Below are positions 1 to 9,891 of a stretch of 47,244 nucleotides of DNA, in pieces (the stretch's first letter is position 1; every line of letters starts with the position of its first letter). The stretch is from Prolixibacteraceae bacterium (GTDB lineage Bacteria; Bacteroidota; Bacteroidia; Bacteroidales; Prolixibacteraceae): contig JAFGAF010000194.1 in NCBI GenBank assembly GCA_016933815.1, positions 1-47,244 of the forward strand, read 5' to 3'. Made by a program: the position numbers and the translations under genes. The notes under the pieces are model-generated. The model made no database searches. It saw only the letters and a list, made by a program, of their open reading frames with translations, and had not been told where the DNA came from.

Positions 1-5
1 AAAAA

Positions 6-590
6 ATGAATTTCAAAAACAAGAAATACATCACAAAGGCGCTTCAAATATTTAAGCAGGAAGGACTTAAACTTTCATTGGATGAACTGGCCGAGAAAAT
101 GTCGATCTCGAAAAAAACCCTATACAACCACTTTAGCTCGAAAGAAGATCTTCACAAAGCCTGCATGCAATGCATGTTTGTCGATTTGAACCAACGGGTT
201 GCTGTTTTTACCGATGAATCGAAAAATGCCATCGACTGTATGCGCGAGGGTTTCAAAGAACTCGAAACGGTTCTTTCTCAACTCTCACCCCTGTTTATCC
301 ACGATTTACAGCGGCTTTACCCCGACATGGTTTATGCTAGCCATGCCTCCGATGTCGATTTTTTCAAACAACGTATCATTGAAAATATTGAAAAAGGGAT
401 TCGCGAGGGCTTGTACAATGCCGACCTCGATGTTTCCTTTTTCAGCCAATACATCAGCCATTCGGTTTTTGGATTCTATTTTCATTCGGCACTCAACAAC
501 ACAGGCTATTCTAACTCAAAATATTTCGAAACAGTTTCAAAATTCACCCTTAAAGGATTGGTATCCGAAAAGGGGCATTTGCTTTTATAA
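6..590 (+). CDS. TetR/AcrR family transcriptional regulator
   Basis: N-terminal HTH 'LSLDELAEKMSISKKTLYNHFSSKEDL'; first gene of an efflux operon. Confidence 0.9.
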   Translation: MNFKNKKYITKALQIFKQEGLKLSLDELAEKMSISKKTLYNHFSSKEDLHKACMQCMFVDLNQRVAVFTDESKNAIDCMREGFKELETVLSQLSPLFIHDLQRLYPDMVYASHASDVDFFKQRIIENIEKGIREGLYNADLDVSFFSQYISHSVFGFYFHSALNNTGYSNSKYFETVSKFTLKGLVSEKGHLLL

Positions 591-605
591 CTAAAGAATA
601 CAGTT

Positions 606-1982
606 ATGATAAAATCCAAAACAATTCTCATTATTTTTCTGTGTGCACTGGTCACAATACCAGTTAAGGCACAGGAAACGTATAACTTGCAAAAGTGCAT
701 CGGCTTTGCATTGGAGAACAACAACAACCTTAAAAAGTCGAAACTCGACCTTGAAAAAAGCTTTGAGTCGAGGCGCGAAGTGCTGGGAAGTTTGTTTCCG
801 CAAATTAGTGGTTCGGGCAGTTTCAATTACAACTTGAAAAAATCGCAATTTGTAATGCCCAATTTCATTAACGAAATGCTGCCTCCAAATTTGCAAGATC
901 CGAACGCCGACAAATACATGACCATCGAAATGGGCACCAATTACTCGTCGGGCTTAGGGGCCAGCCTTAACCAACAAATCTTGAACTTTACCCTGTTCAC
1001 TACCCTCGAGATTGCCAAAACTGCCGAAGCGATGGCCACACTTGGCCTTGAATCGAAAGAAGAAGATGTTATTGCCCAAACGGCTAACCTTTTCTATGCC
1101 GTACAATCGACCACCTACGCGGCCAGCCAGTTCAAACAGAGCATACAGCTAATTGACAAAATGTTGGCTGTAATGGAAACCAATTACCAAAACGGCTTGG
1201 TAAAAAAAGTCGACTTAGATCGGCTTAAAGTAAACCGCGTTAACCTTTTCACTCAGCAAAGCGCTATTCAAAATGCCATCGAAATCCAGAAAAATTTGCT
1301 GAAACTTCAAATTGGGATGGACATGAATCAGCCTTTAACGATCGAAGAAATCGACCTTTCGTTTTTCGAAAACAAGGCCGAATCGCCCCTTATGCAACAA
1401 TTTGAGTTAAACCGGCTGCTTCCTTTTCAGTTGGTGCAGCAACAACAAAAAATTGGGAACCTTCAAATAAAATCGGCCAAAAGCGAATTCCTTCCATCGC
1501 TGATGCTCGGCGTTAATTATCAGTATAATTTACTAGGCGACGATCTTTTTAGTTCCGAAGACCGTTATACCTACCCATCGTCGGCAATTGGGCTAAACCT
1601 GCGGGTACCCATTTTTGCAGGCATGTCGAAAAATGCGAAACTGAAAGGTGCCGAAATTGAGCTGATGAAGCTTCAAGAAGACGAGCTTGCCTTAAGCCAA
1701 TCGCTTTCCATGGCGTACAAAAATTCACTTTTAAAACTTTCCGACAGCAAACAAACCATCGATGCACAGCGCAAAAACATGGAGCTGGCCAACGAAGTAT
1801 TCCGCATTACCGAAGTAAACTTTCAACAAGGGCTTGCTTCCATGTCGGATGTGCTCAATGCCAACTCGTCGCTCATTCAGGCACAAATAAGCTATGCCGA
1901 TGCACTCAACAAATACATGAGTGCCTACATCGAACTCCGAAAGTCGAACGGCACAATTAAAGAACTAGTAAACAGCAAATAA
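606..1982 (+). CDS. TolC family outer membrane efflux protein
   Basis: Signal peptide ending VKAQ, long coiled-coil repeats typical of OEP/TolC; followed by MFP and RND genes. Confidence 0.92.
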   Translation: MIKSKTILIIFLCALVTIPVKAQETYNLQKCIGFALENNNNLKKSKLDLEKSFESRREVLGSLFPQISGSGSFNYNLKKSQFVMPNFINEMLPPNLQDPNADKYMTIEMGTNYSSGLGASLNQQILNFTLFTTLEIAKTAEAMATLGLESKEEDVIAQTANLFYAVQSTTYAASQFKQSIQLIDKMLAVMETNYQNGLVKKVDLDRLKVNRVNLFTQQSAIQNAIEIQKNLLKLQIGMDMNQPLTIEEIDLSFFENKAESPLMQQFELNRLLPFQLVQQQQKIGNLQIKSAKSEFLPSLMLGVNYQYNLLGDDLFSSEDRYTYPSSAIGLNLRVPIFAGMSKNAKLKGAEIELMKLQEDELALSQSLSMAYKNSLLKLSDSKQTIDAQRKNMELANEVFRITEVNFQQGLASMSDVLNANSSLIQAQISYADALNKYMSAYIELRKSNGTIKELVNSK

Positions 1983-1994
1983 AACAATAAAAAT

Positions 1995-3041
1995 ATGAAA
2001 CGAGCAATAAACATACTGGTGATTTTGGCAATAATAGCCGCAATAATATTAGTGCTAAGAATGAACAAAAAAACCAACCAGCAGAAAACAGAGCTGGCCT
2101 CAATGGTCTCAAGTGCTGTACCAGTGCAAATCGATGTGGTTGGAGAGGAAACCTTCAGCACCCAATTTACTTCGAATGGAACATTGGAGCCCATAAGGGA
2201 ATTGGCCTATGTTTCGGATGTTTCGGGGCGGATACTTAAAATTTTAGTTGACAAAGGCAGTTGGGTACAAAAAGGGCAAACCCTTATACAAGTTGACGAC
2301 GAAATGCTGAAAGCCGATTACCTATCGAGCGAAGCAACGTACAAAGCACTGAAAACCGACTACGAGCGTTTCGCAAAAGCAAAGGAAAGCGGAGGGGTTA
2401 CGGCACAGCAACTCGACAACATGCACATGCAACTTATTTCAGCCGAAAGTCGCTACCTAAGCAGCAAACGCCGACTGGCCGACGCTACAATAAAAGCGCC
2501 CATTGCAGGGTACATTAACGAACGTTACATCGAAGTGGGAGCCTACCTTAATCCCGGAGCAAGGCTTTTCGATATCATCGACGATTCGCAGCTTAAACTA
2601 CGCTGCAATGTTACCGAGGCACAGGTTCTCCGCATTGCCAAAGGGCAGCAAGTGCAGGTTAAAAGCGATGCCATTGAAGAAGGTACTACCGGAACCATTT
2701 TGTTTATAGGCAAAAAATCGGGTGTCGGGCTCAGCTATCCGGTTGAAATTACAATTAACAACAAGAATGGCTTACTGGCGGGAATGTATGCTACGGCTAA
2801 TTTTGAATCGAACTCACAAACAACAAGCATTCTGATTCCTCGGAATGCCGTGAGCGGAAGCGTTAAATCGGCCAGCGTGTTTGTAGTGAAAAACGGAACC
2901 GCACAACATCGCGATGTAGTTATTGGGAACATGGTAGGTACCATGGTCGAAATCACGCAAGGCCTGCAATCGGGCGACAGCATTGTAGTAGCCGGGCTCA
3001 TTAACGTGGCCGATGGAACCAAAGTGATTAACAGTAAATAA
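1995..3041 (+). CDS. RND efflux periplasmic adaptor (membrane fusion protein)
   Basis: N-terminal TM plus lipoyl/barrel-sandwich motifs ('VSGRILKILVDKGSWVQKGQTLIQVDD', 'IKAPIAGYINE'). Confidence 0.93.
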   Translation: MKRAINILVILAIIAAIILVLRMNKKTNQQKTELASMVSSAVPVQIDVVGEETFSTQFTSNGTLEPIRELAYVSDVSGRILKILVDKGSWVQKGQTLIQVDDEMLKADYLSSEATYKALKTDYERFAKAKESGGVTAQQLDNMHMQLISAESRYLSSKRRLADATIKAPIAGYINERYIEVGAYLNPGARLFDIIDDSQLKLRCNVTEAQVLRIAKGQQVQVKSDAIEEGTTGTILFIGKKSGVGLSYPVEITINNKNGLLAGMYATANFESNSQTTSILIPRNAVSGSVKSASVFVVKNGTAQHRDVVIGNMVGTMVEITQGLQSGDSIVVAGLINVADGTKVINSK

Positions 3042-3049
3042 GCCTGACG

Positions 3050-6000
3050 ATGAAAATATCAGAAATATCAATCAAACGGCCCATATATGTTATCGTATTA
3101 TTTGCCGTACTCACCATACTCGGTTACCTGGGGTTTCGCAACCTGGGCGCCGAACTGATGCCCAAGTTTACCCCGCCTGTAATCAATGTTCAGGTGGTTT
3201 ATCCCGGAGCATCGCCACTCGAGGTTGAGAACTCGCTGACCCGGAAGCTTGAAGATGCTCTTTCGAGCCTGGAAGGGATTGACCAAATTCAGTCCTATTC
3301 ATTCGAGGGAATGTCGATGCTTTTTGTACTTTTTAATTATGGCACCGATATCGATAAGACAATCACCAATGCGCAAAACCGTATTTCATCAAAAATGATG
3401 GAATTACCACGCGATATTTTATCACCAACTATTAATAAAGTAACCGTCGACGATAAGCCTATTATCTCAATTTCAGCCACATCTAAGCTCGAAGCAACTG
3501 CTTTTTACGACTTAATGGACAAGCGCATAATGCCTTACATGAACAGTATAAAAGGGGTTGCCAAAGTGAGCCTGCTAGGCGGACAAGCCCGCGAAATACA
3601 AGTCAACCTCGACATGGACAAGATGCGTGCCTTTGGCATTACGCCCATACAAATTCAAGGCATTATACGTGCATCGAACCTCGATTTTCCAACGGGTAGC
3701 CTAAAAAGCAACCAAACTTCGACCATTGTACGCCTATCGGGTAAACTCAAAAGCATTGAAGAAATAAAAAACCTGGTGATAAGCACATTGCCCACCGGTA
3801 GCCAAATACGGTTAAAAGATGTGGCCGAAATATCGGATGCAGTTAAAGATCCAACTACCCTTGCCCGGGTAAACGGCGAGGAAGCGCTGTTGGTTAACCT
3901 GCTCAAACAAGGCGATGCCAACGCCATAGAAGTAAGCGACATGGTTCGCGAAGCCATTGCAGCACTCGAAACCGAATTTGCCGACGAAGGACTGAAAATG
4001 GAAATTGCGCAAGACTCAACCGACTTTACCCGTCAATCGATCAACTCGGTATTAAAAGACCTTTTGATGATTGTTTTATTGGTAACACTGGTGATGCTAT
4101 TCTTCCTGCACAGTTTTCGTAATGCATTAATTGTAATGACCGTGGTACCTGTTTCTCTAATCGCCACTTTTATAGGCATGCAAATATTCGATTTCACGCT
4201 TAACCTAATGTCGTTACTGGGGCTTTCGCTTGTGGTTGGCGTTCTGGTCGACGATGCCATTGTGGTAATCGAAAACGTGTACCGCCACATCGAAATGGGC
4301 AAAAACCGCGTTCGGGCAACTTACGATGCCATGAAAGAAATTGGATTTGTGGTGATTTCAACCACTGTGGTACTTGTTGTGGTTTTTCTACCGGTTGCCC
4401 TTACCGAAACCTTGGTGTCGGACATTTTGCGACAATTCTCGTTGGTAATTGTGTTTGCCACCATATTCAGTACTCTGGCTGCACTTACACTTACACCACT
4501 GCTCACCTCGCGCTTTGCAAAGGCCGAAAACATTTCGGGGAAAGGGATTTTCAAAAAAATAATTATCGGTTTCGAGAAACTGATTACGAATTTTAGCAAT
4601 TGGGTTTCAAACATACTTTCCTGGTCGTTATCACACAAGCGATGGGTCGTAATTATTGTAACAGCCGTAACCATAGCCATATTCTCGCTATTTCCACTTG
4701 GTTTTATTGGTTTCGAATTTTTGCCAAGTGTTGACAGGGGCGAATTTAAAGTCCAAATTGAAATGCCCAAGGATATTTCCTTTGAACAATCGAATGCCAT
4801 GGTAAGGCGTGCCGAAGACTGGATGCGTTCTCAACCTATTGTTAAGAATGTAATTACCACCGTAGGGGCAACCAGCGATAACACCCAAAGCTCAAGAGGT
4901 ACAGCCTATTTGGCCGAGATGAACGTTGAACTGGTAAACCGCGATATGCGCGACATGGAAACAAGCCAATACGTAACCTTTATCAGGCAACCCCTCTCCG
5001 ATTTTTTGATGGATGCCAAAATAAAAATATTCAACGTTGCCCTAACCGGCGAGGCATCAAAAGCTCCTGTTGAATACGTAATTAGTGGCACCAACCCCGA
5101 CACCCTGATGGCTTTTGCCGAACGGGCACTTGAAGTTATGCGCAACATTCCGGGCACCATGCAACAAGAACTATCGGTTGAAAGTGGCACCCCCGAAATA
5201 TCGGTAGCTGTTAACCGCGACAAGATGTCGGCTCTTGGCCTAAACATGGACAACGTGGGGCTTACCATGCAAATGGCATTTCAGGGCAATAACACCCTAA
5301 AATATACTGAGAATAACTACGAATACGACATCAACATCAGGGCCGACAGGGCTTACCGGCAGCAAACCACCGATGTGGAAGCACTGACCTTTGTGAACAA
5401 CCGCGGTGAAAAAATTCGCCTCGACCAATTTGCTGATATTTTATTGAGTACTGGTCCCAATAAACTGGAACGTTATAACCGAAACAGTTCGGTTACCATT
5501 CGCACCCAATTACTGGGAACAACATCGGGAAATGTGTCAAGCCAATTTCTGAACGAAATGAACAACATGGGCATTCCCAAAGGCGTTAAAATTGAAGCTA
5601 CCGGCGATTTAAAATCGATGGCCGACTCGATGAGCGTTTTAACTTCAGCCTTACTCTTATCTATCGTACTTATATACCTTACCATGGTGGTATTGTACAA
5701 CAACTGGATCGACCCGCTGGTGGTGATGTTCTCCATACCGTTATCGATATTAGGAGCTACCCTGGCATTGGCGCTTACCAATACTCCGCTAAGTATTTAT
5801 GGCATGTTGGGACTGGTAATGCTCATTGGCCTTGTTGCCAAAAATGCCATCCTGTTAGTCGACTTTGCTAACGAAGCTATAAGACTAGGAAAGACAGCCG
5901 AAGAAGCCTTGATTGGAGCAGTAAAAATACGTACAAGACCAATCTTGATGACAGCTATTTCGACCATTGTAGGGATGCTCCCTGTGGCTTTGGCTACGGG

Positions 6001-6163
6001 CTCGGGTGCAGAACTGCGTAACGGAATGGCATGGGTAATTATTGGTGGCATGGCGCTTTCAACCTTGTTAACACTAATTGTTGTGCCTGTTGTATTTAAA
6101 GTATTCCATTCATTTAATAAAAAGAAGAATACTATTGACATTGAAAAATTGATGTTTGAATAG
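3050..6163 (+). CDS. RND efflux transporter permease (AcrB/MexB/HAE1-like)
   Basis: 1037 aa, 'VGVLVDDAIVVIENVYRH', 'LIGLVAKNAILLVDFANEA' motifs. Confidence 0.96.
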   Translation: MKISEISIKRPIYVIVLFAVLTILGYLGFRNLGAELMPKFTPPVINVQVVYPGASPLEVENSLTRKLEDALSSLEGIDQIQSYSFEGMSMLFVLFNYGTDIDKTITNAQNRISSKMMELPRDILSPTINKVTVDDKPIISISATSKLEATAFYDLMDKRIMPYMNSIKGVAKVSLLGGQAREIQVNLDMDKMRAFGITPIQIQGIIRASNLDFPTGSLKSNQTSTIVRLSGKLKSIEEIKNLVISTLPTGSQIRLKDVAEISDAVKDPTTLARVNGEEALLVNLLKQGDANAIEVSDMVREAIAALETEFADEGLKMEIAQDSTDFTRQSINSVLKDLLMIVLLVTLVMLFFLHSFRNALIVMTVVPVSLIATFIGMQIFDFTLNLMSLLGLSLVVGVLVDDAIVVIENVYRHIEMGKNRVRATYDAMKEIGFVVISTTVVLVVVFLPVALTETLVSDILRQFSLVIVFATIFSTLAALTLTPLLTSRFAKAENISGKGIFKKIIIGFEKLITNFSNWVSNILSWSLSHKRWVVIIVTAVTIAIFSLFPLGFIGFEFLPSVDRGEFKVQIEMPKDISFEQSNAMVRRAEDWMRSQPIVKNVITTVGATSDNTQSSRGTAYLAEMNVELVNRDMRDMETSQYVTFIRQPLSDFLMDAKIKIFNVALTGEASKAPVEYVISGTNPDTLMAFAERALEVMRNIPGTMQQELSVESGTPEISVAVNRDKMSALGLNMDNVGLTMQMAFQGNNTLKYTENNYEYDINIRADRAYRQQTTDVEALTFVNNRGEKIRLDQFADILLSTGPNKLERYNRNSSVTIRTQLLGTTSGNVSSQFLNEMNNMGIPKGVKIEATGDLKSMADSMSVLTSALLLSIVLIYLTMVVLYNNWIDPLVVMFSIPLSILGATLALALTNTPLSIYGMLGLVMLIGLVAKNAILLVDFANEAIRLGKTAEEALIGAVKIRTRPILMTAISTIVGMLPVALATGSGAELRNGMAWVIIGGMALSTLLTLIVVPVVFKVFHSFNKKKNTIDIEKLMFE

Positions 6164-6217
6164 CAAACAATAAAGAGGAAAACAAATCCGCCCCTCAAAT
6201 GAGGAGCAAAAATTGAT

Positions 6218-6262
6218 CACGCAGATTGAAGCCCGAAAAAAGGTTTTATCTGCGTGGTTTTT
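6218..6262 (+). terminator. Rho-independent terminator of the RND operon
   Basis: CACGCAGAT (6218-6226) / ATCTGCGTG (6248-6256) perfect 9-bp stem followed by GTTTTT. Confidence 0.75.
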
Positions 6263-6304
6263 AAGGCCACTTCCACATAAACTAAAATAATATTATACAA
6301 CAAA

Positions 6305-6730
6305 CTATTCTGATTGGCACACAATTTCGAATTTGATATTGTCCATATCCTTGAAAAATACTGCATAATAGTTGGCATGATACTCGGGATATAAACGGGG
6401 TGCAGCAACAATTACTGCTCCTATTCCCAACAGCTTTTGATAGGCCAAATCAACCTCAGCACGGGTTTCGGCCTTAAATGCTATATGATGCAATGCGCCG
6501 GGCTTTCTCCTATTGACCAGCTCATCTTTAAAGGCTTTGCGTGGCGAGGTGATTGCAAATGCCAGCAATTCATGGGTATATTCAATCACTTGAAAATCGT
6601 GCGATTCGATAGTCGCTGGAACTTTCCGTCGTATATCGAAACCCACAATGGGTAGGAATTGGTCGTAAAACCGTTCTGCGGCTTGCAAATCTTTTACGGT
6701 AATCTGAATATGGTCAATAATTGGTTTCAT
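6305..6730 (-). CDS. VOC family (glyoxalase/bleomycin-resistance-like) protein
   Basis: 'IDHIQITVKDLQAAERFYDQFLPIVGF...YYAVFFKDMDNIKFEIVC'; start chosen at MKPII, ORF is open to 6757. Confidence 0.85.
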   Translation of the reverse strand: MKPIIDHIQITVKDLQAAERFYDQFLPIVGFDIRRKVPATIESHDFQVIEYTHELLAFAITSPRKAFKDELVNRRKPGALHHIAFKAETRAEVDLAYQKLLGIGAVIVAAPRLYPEYHANYYAVFFKDMDNIKFEIVCQSE

Positions 6731-6756
6731 TTGTATGGTTTTCATTGTATGAATCA

Positions 6757-6860
6757 CTATTTCAACGCTGCCTTGCTAAAAATATACTCGGGGATTTCAA
6801 TGTCGAACTCAATTTTGAAAACGGCTTTTTCGGTGTCGCCGCCCTGCTTAAGATTTTTCG
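6757..6860 (-). pseudogene. 3'-terminal fragment (tail 1) of a LolA-like outer membrane lipoprotein-sorting protein gene
   Basis: Minus-strand translation NLKQGGDTEKAVFKIEFDIEIPEYIFSKAALK*, matching the intact C-terminus MLKQGDGTEYTVTKIEFDVEIPEYIFSKAALKQ* encoded at 7810. Confidence 0.88.
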
Positions 6861-6875
6861 ATTGAAAAGGGCAAT

Positions 6876-7340
6876 TTAAATTATTGCCGCACGTGAATTT
6901 GAAACAATATTTTTGATAGAATTTATACGCAAAAGCTGATCTCTTTTCTCGGGTTCAAGTTTAACATCTTTGTTGCCTAAAACCAACGATTCAAAGGGTA
7001 TTCCCAAATATTTGTTTAATAAAGTGATCATCTTTAAGGTCAATGGGCGTTTGCCATTCAGCACTTCCGAAACCCTTGTTTTTCCACCAAACAGTGGTGC
7101 CACATCGACCTGTTTTAAATTCATCTGTTCCATCCTGAATTTAATTGCTTCGATAGGATTTGGAGCCTCAATAGGATAATGTTCTTGTTCAAATTTTTCG
7201 ATAAGCAAGGACAAAAGCTCAAGCTCTTCACCCTCTGGAGAATCAGGCTCAACGGGGTTATCACTGCTGTGAATCAGGGTGTAAATCCGTAAACAAGCAT
7301 CATTGTATTCGTCTTCTGTTTTTAATATCTTATTATTCAT
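6876..7340 (-). CDS. higA: HigA-like antitoxin (XRE/HTH)
   Basis: HTH 'FRMEQMNLKQVDVAPLFGGKTRVSEVLNGKRPLTLKMITLLNKYLGIPFESL'; overlaps the upstream higB-like ORF by 8 bp. Confidence 0.88.
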   Translation of the reverse strand: MNNKILKTEDEYNDACLRIYTLIHSSDNPVEPDSPEGEELELLSLLIEKFEQEHYPIEAPNPIEAIKFRMEQMNLKQVDVAPLFGGKTRVSEVLNGKRPLTLKMITLLNKYLGIPFESLVLGNKDVKLEPEKRDQLLRINSIKNIVSNSRAAII

Positions 7341-7641
7341 AACTCACAGTTTTTGCATCAATTTTATCATATTCCTCATGGGTGCCAAACCAAACTACGA
7401 ACACAATTTTCAACTTATATTCAATGTCAACTATCAATCGGTAGTCATTACCTTTTATATTGAAAACTACTCGTTTCGAATTGACAACACTGGCATTGCC
7501 ATATTTAGCTTTGAGCTCACTTGCATTTCCCCACGTAGAGAAACGAACCTCATAAATCCAAGCTTTAACAGGCTCATCGGCCGGTTTGTATTTGCTCTTT
7601 TTACAATACTCGGTTAATGTCGATTCTTTGATTATTCTCAT
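7333..7641 (-). CDS. higB: HigB-like mRNA interferase toxin
   Basis: 102 aa, 'VKAWIYEVRFSTWGNASELKAKYGNASVVNSKRVVFNIKGNDYRLIVDIEYKLKIVFVVWFGTHEEYDKID', precedes higA. Confidence 0.9.
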   Translation of the reverse strand: MRIIKESTLTEYCKKSKYKPADEPVKAWIYEVRFSTWGNASELKAKYGNASVVNSKRVVFNIKGNDYRLIVDIEYKLKIVFVVWFGTHEEYDKIDAKTVSYE

Positions 7642-7660
7642 GCTTTACAAAGATAAGAAA

Positions 7661-7680
7661 AGTTACCAAAAAAGGTAACT
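7661..7680. promoter_or_regulatory. Putative HigBA operator
   Basis: Perfect inverted repeat AGTTACC-N6-GGTAACT about 20 nt upstream of the higB start, next to a TATCTTTG -7 box (minus strand). Confidence 0.55.
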
Positions 7681-7703
7681 CCTCGGTGTAGATTTTTCAA
7701 ATT

Positions 7704-7806
7704 CTACTGTTTCAACGCCGCCTTGCTTAAAATATTCTCGGGGATTTCTACATCGAAATCAATTTTACATTGAAAATCCATACTTTCACTTTCATTTTTC
7801 AAGGTA
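7704..7806 (-). pseudogene. 3'-terminal fragment (tail 2) of the LolA-like gene
   Basis: Minus-strand translation LKNESESMDFQCKIDFDVEIPENILSKAALKQ*, same length as and co-linear with the intact gene's C-terminus. Confidence 0.85.
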
Positions 7807-7809
7807 ATC

Positions 7810-8544
7810 CTATTGCTTCAACGCCGCCTTGCTAAAAATATACTCGGGAATTTCTACATCGAATTCGATTTTTGTGACTGTGTATTCGGTGCCGTCGCCT
7901 TGTTTGAGCATGTCTTTATAGATCATCGTTTTGGGAAACCAGCGACTACCTATTTTTGCTACTTCGCGCATTTCAAGGCGTTTGAGCAGTTGGCCGCTTT
8001 TGGCGTACATTTCTTGCTTGAGCGGTACAAAACGTTCGGCATCGACCCACATTTTTTGGCTGTGGTAGGCAATGTCGGATGTTTTGGCAGTGAGCTCAAT
8101 CAGGTAGGCATTACGCCCGTCGATTTGCTCTTCGCCCAGCACTTTGGCATCGTACATGTCGGTCAGTTTGCGGTCGTCCATCATGTCTTCGTACGAGAGG
8201 TCGCTGCCCATTACGCTTTGGCGCAGCATGTGCCCCGATATTTGTATGGTGCGGTCGGTGCCGGGCGAATAAATCCACAGCTGGTCATCGAGCTTCAACA
8301 TTTTAGTACCGGCATCACGTGCCGGTGAAAGGTACTCGGTAAATGCTTTTTCGTTGCCCACGGCATAACTGCGCGAGGTCATGGTGCGCGAATTGCGTTT
8401 CCCATGAATGGTAATGGTCGATTCCATCACGCGGTTTTCCGACGAAAGGTTTTGGTCAACCTTGTCGAGTATTTCGTTGGCATCGGGCGCAGCAAAACCG
8501 GCTAATGCCAAAAACAAAGTTACAATTGTTGTAAATGTCTTCAT
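7810..8544 (-). CDS. Outer membrane lipoprotein-sorting protein (LolA-like)
   Basis: Signal peptide, 'MTSRSYAVGNEKAFTEYLSPARDAGTKMLKLDDQLWIYSPGTDRTIQISGHMLRQSVMGSDLSYEDM'. Confidence 0.88.
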   Translation of the reverse strand: MKTFTTIVTLFLALAGFAAPDANEILDKVDQNLSSENRVMESTITIHGKRNSRTMTSRSYAVGNEKAFTEYLSPARDAGTKMLKLDDQLWIYSPGTDRTIQISGHMLRQSVMGSDLSYEDMMDDRKLTDMYDAKVLGEEQIDGRNAYLIELTAKTSDIAYHSQKMWVDAERFVPLKQEMYAKSGQLLKRLEMREVAKIGSRWFPKTMIYKDMLKQGDGTEYTVTKIEFDVEIPEYIFSKAALKQ

Positions 8545-8616
8545 ATCAGGTACTTTTTTATCTTATTATATTTTTCATGCAAAATGAAAGTGCCACTTTC
8601 AATTTGCATTATATTC

Positions 8617-9891
8617 TTACGCCTCCAACTCTTTAAACAACTGCGATGTTTTACGTTTGTAAATACCAAATCCGGCCAACGCAGCGCCAATAACGGTTGA
8701 CAACAGCCCAGGGATAAAACCAATATAGTATGTCGCCGGTGTTATGCGTGCTTTTATTTCTGAGGGCATCATCATGGTTGCACCTTCGAGCATGGCCGAC
8801 ATGTCGATTCCGTAAGTTTGCATCAACCACGAAAAAAGTAAGCCAAATCCTGTACCAACCAATGAGCCCAATACACCAATTACAATTGCTTCGTAAATGA
8901 GCGTATTAAACACATGGCGTTTTTCTTCGCCCATGGCCAGTCTTATGCCAAATTCGCCATAGCGGCGCAATGCACCAAGCAAGCCTGCATTCCAAAGCAC
9001 CAAAGCCATTGCAAAAACAAAAACCATCGATATGTAAATGGTCCAGACATCAACCAAGGCAACATATTGCCCCATAGTACCCTGCTGTCCAAGAGTTTTC
9101 ATAACCGGAGCATAAGGATCGTCAACATTGGCATAGGCCTCGTTAAATTCAGATGCTTTTTCAACAGCAAGTCCGTTATCGTAAAAGCCACCTGGCAAAA
9201 AACCTATCAGCTCACCAGCGGCATTATCCATATCAAGAGCAAACTGTGCATCATTTATATCGACCAACAATGCACCGCGGTCCATTTGTTCCACCCCAAA
9301 AGTTATCGTTCCAGCTACTTTAAAAGTATAAAAAGCCATACTTCCGTTCATCGTAGAGCCAATAAGCGTAAACTCATCACCGGGATTGACCCCTAGGTTT
9401 TGAGCAAATTTCTCGCTCAACAAAGCTTGTTGTGGCTCCTTAATCAGCGTACCCCTTACCAGTGTTTTTTCAATGTTGAGCCTTTCGGCCTCTTTGCTTT
9501 CGGGCGACAAAAAATCGAGTGCCATTCCAAATGCCGGACCTTGTGAACGGGTTTCGCCATTGGCATCGGGCACATCAACCAATCCTCCAAACTGAATGCG
9601 TGGCGACCAATCAACATCGGAAAACATTTGTTTGAGGTTGCTTTTGAGTTCGTCCACCTCAAGTAAAGCCAAATCGTTGGGCATTTGGTTCATTTCATCA
9701 GCATAAGCTGTGGTCATCACTTTCAGGTGTCCGTGGGTAAATCGGGCATTCATTTCGATGGTATCGCCCATGTAGCCGGTAACAAAAGCGTGCATAAAAA
9801 CAGTAAGCATTACACCTATGGCTACTACCATTACCGGAATTCGGCTGCGGCTTTTGTCGCGTAAAAGTCCTTTTATTAGAAATTTAATCAT
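8617..9891 (-). CDS. ABC transporter permease (FtsX/LolC-like)
   Basis: N-terminal TM, periplasmic MacB-PCD-like domain, three C-terminal TMs; overlaps the upstream permease by 4 bp. Confidence 0.88.
   Translation of the reverse strand: MIKFLIKGLLRDKSRSRIPVMVVAIGVMLTVFMHAFVTGYMGDTIEMNARFTHGHLKVMTTAYADEMNQMPNDLALLEVDELKSNLKQMFSDVDWSPRIQFGGLVDVPDANGETRSQGPAFGMALDFLSPESKEAERLNIEKTLVRGTLIKEPQQALLSEKFAQNLGVNPGDEFTLIGSTMNGSMAFYTFKVAGTITFGVEQMDRGALLVDINDAQFALDMDNAAGELIGFLPGGFYDNGLAVEKASEFNEAYANVDDPYAPVMKTLGQQGTMGQYVALVDVWTIYISMVFVFAMALVLWNAGLLGALRRYGEFGIRLAMGEEKRHVFNTLIYEAIVIGVLGSLVGTGFGLLFSWLMQTYGIDMSAMLEGATMMMPSEIKARITPATYYIGFIPGLLSTVIGAALAGFGIYKRKTSQLFKELEA

Noticed and set aside
7813-8328. 171-aa + strand ORF antisense to the LolA-like gene
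   Set aside because: Shadow ORF; the minus-strand product is a clear family member with a signal peptide.
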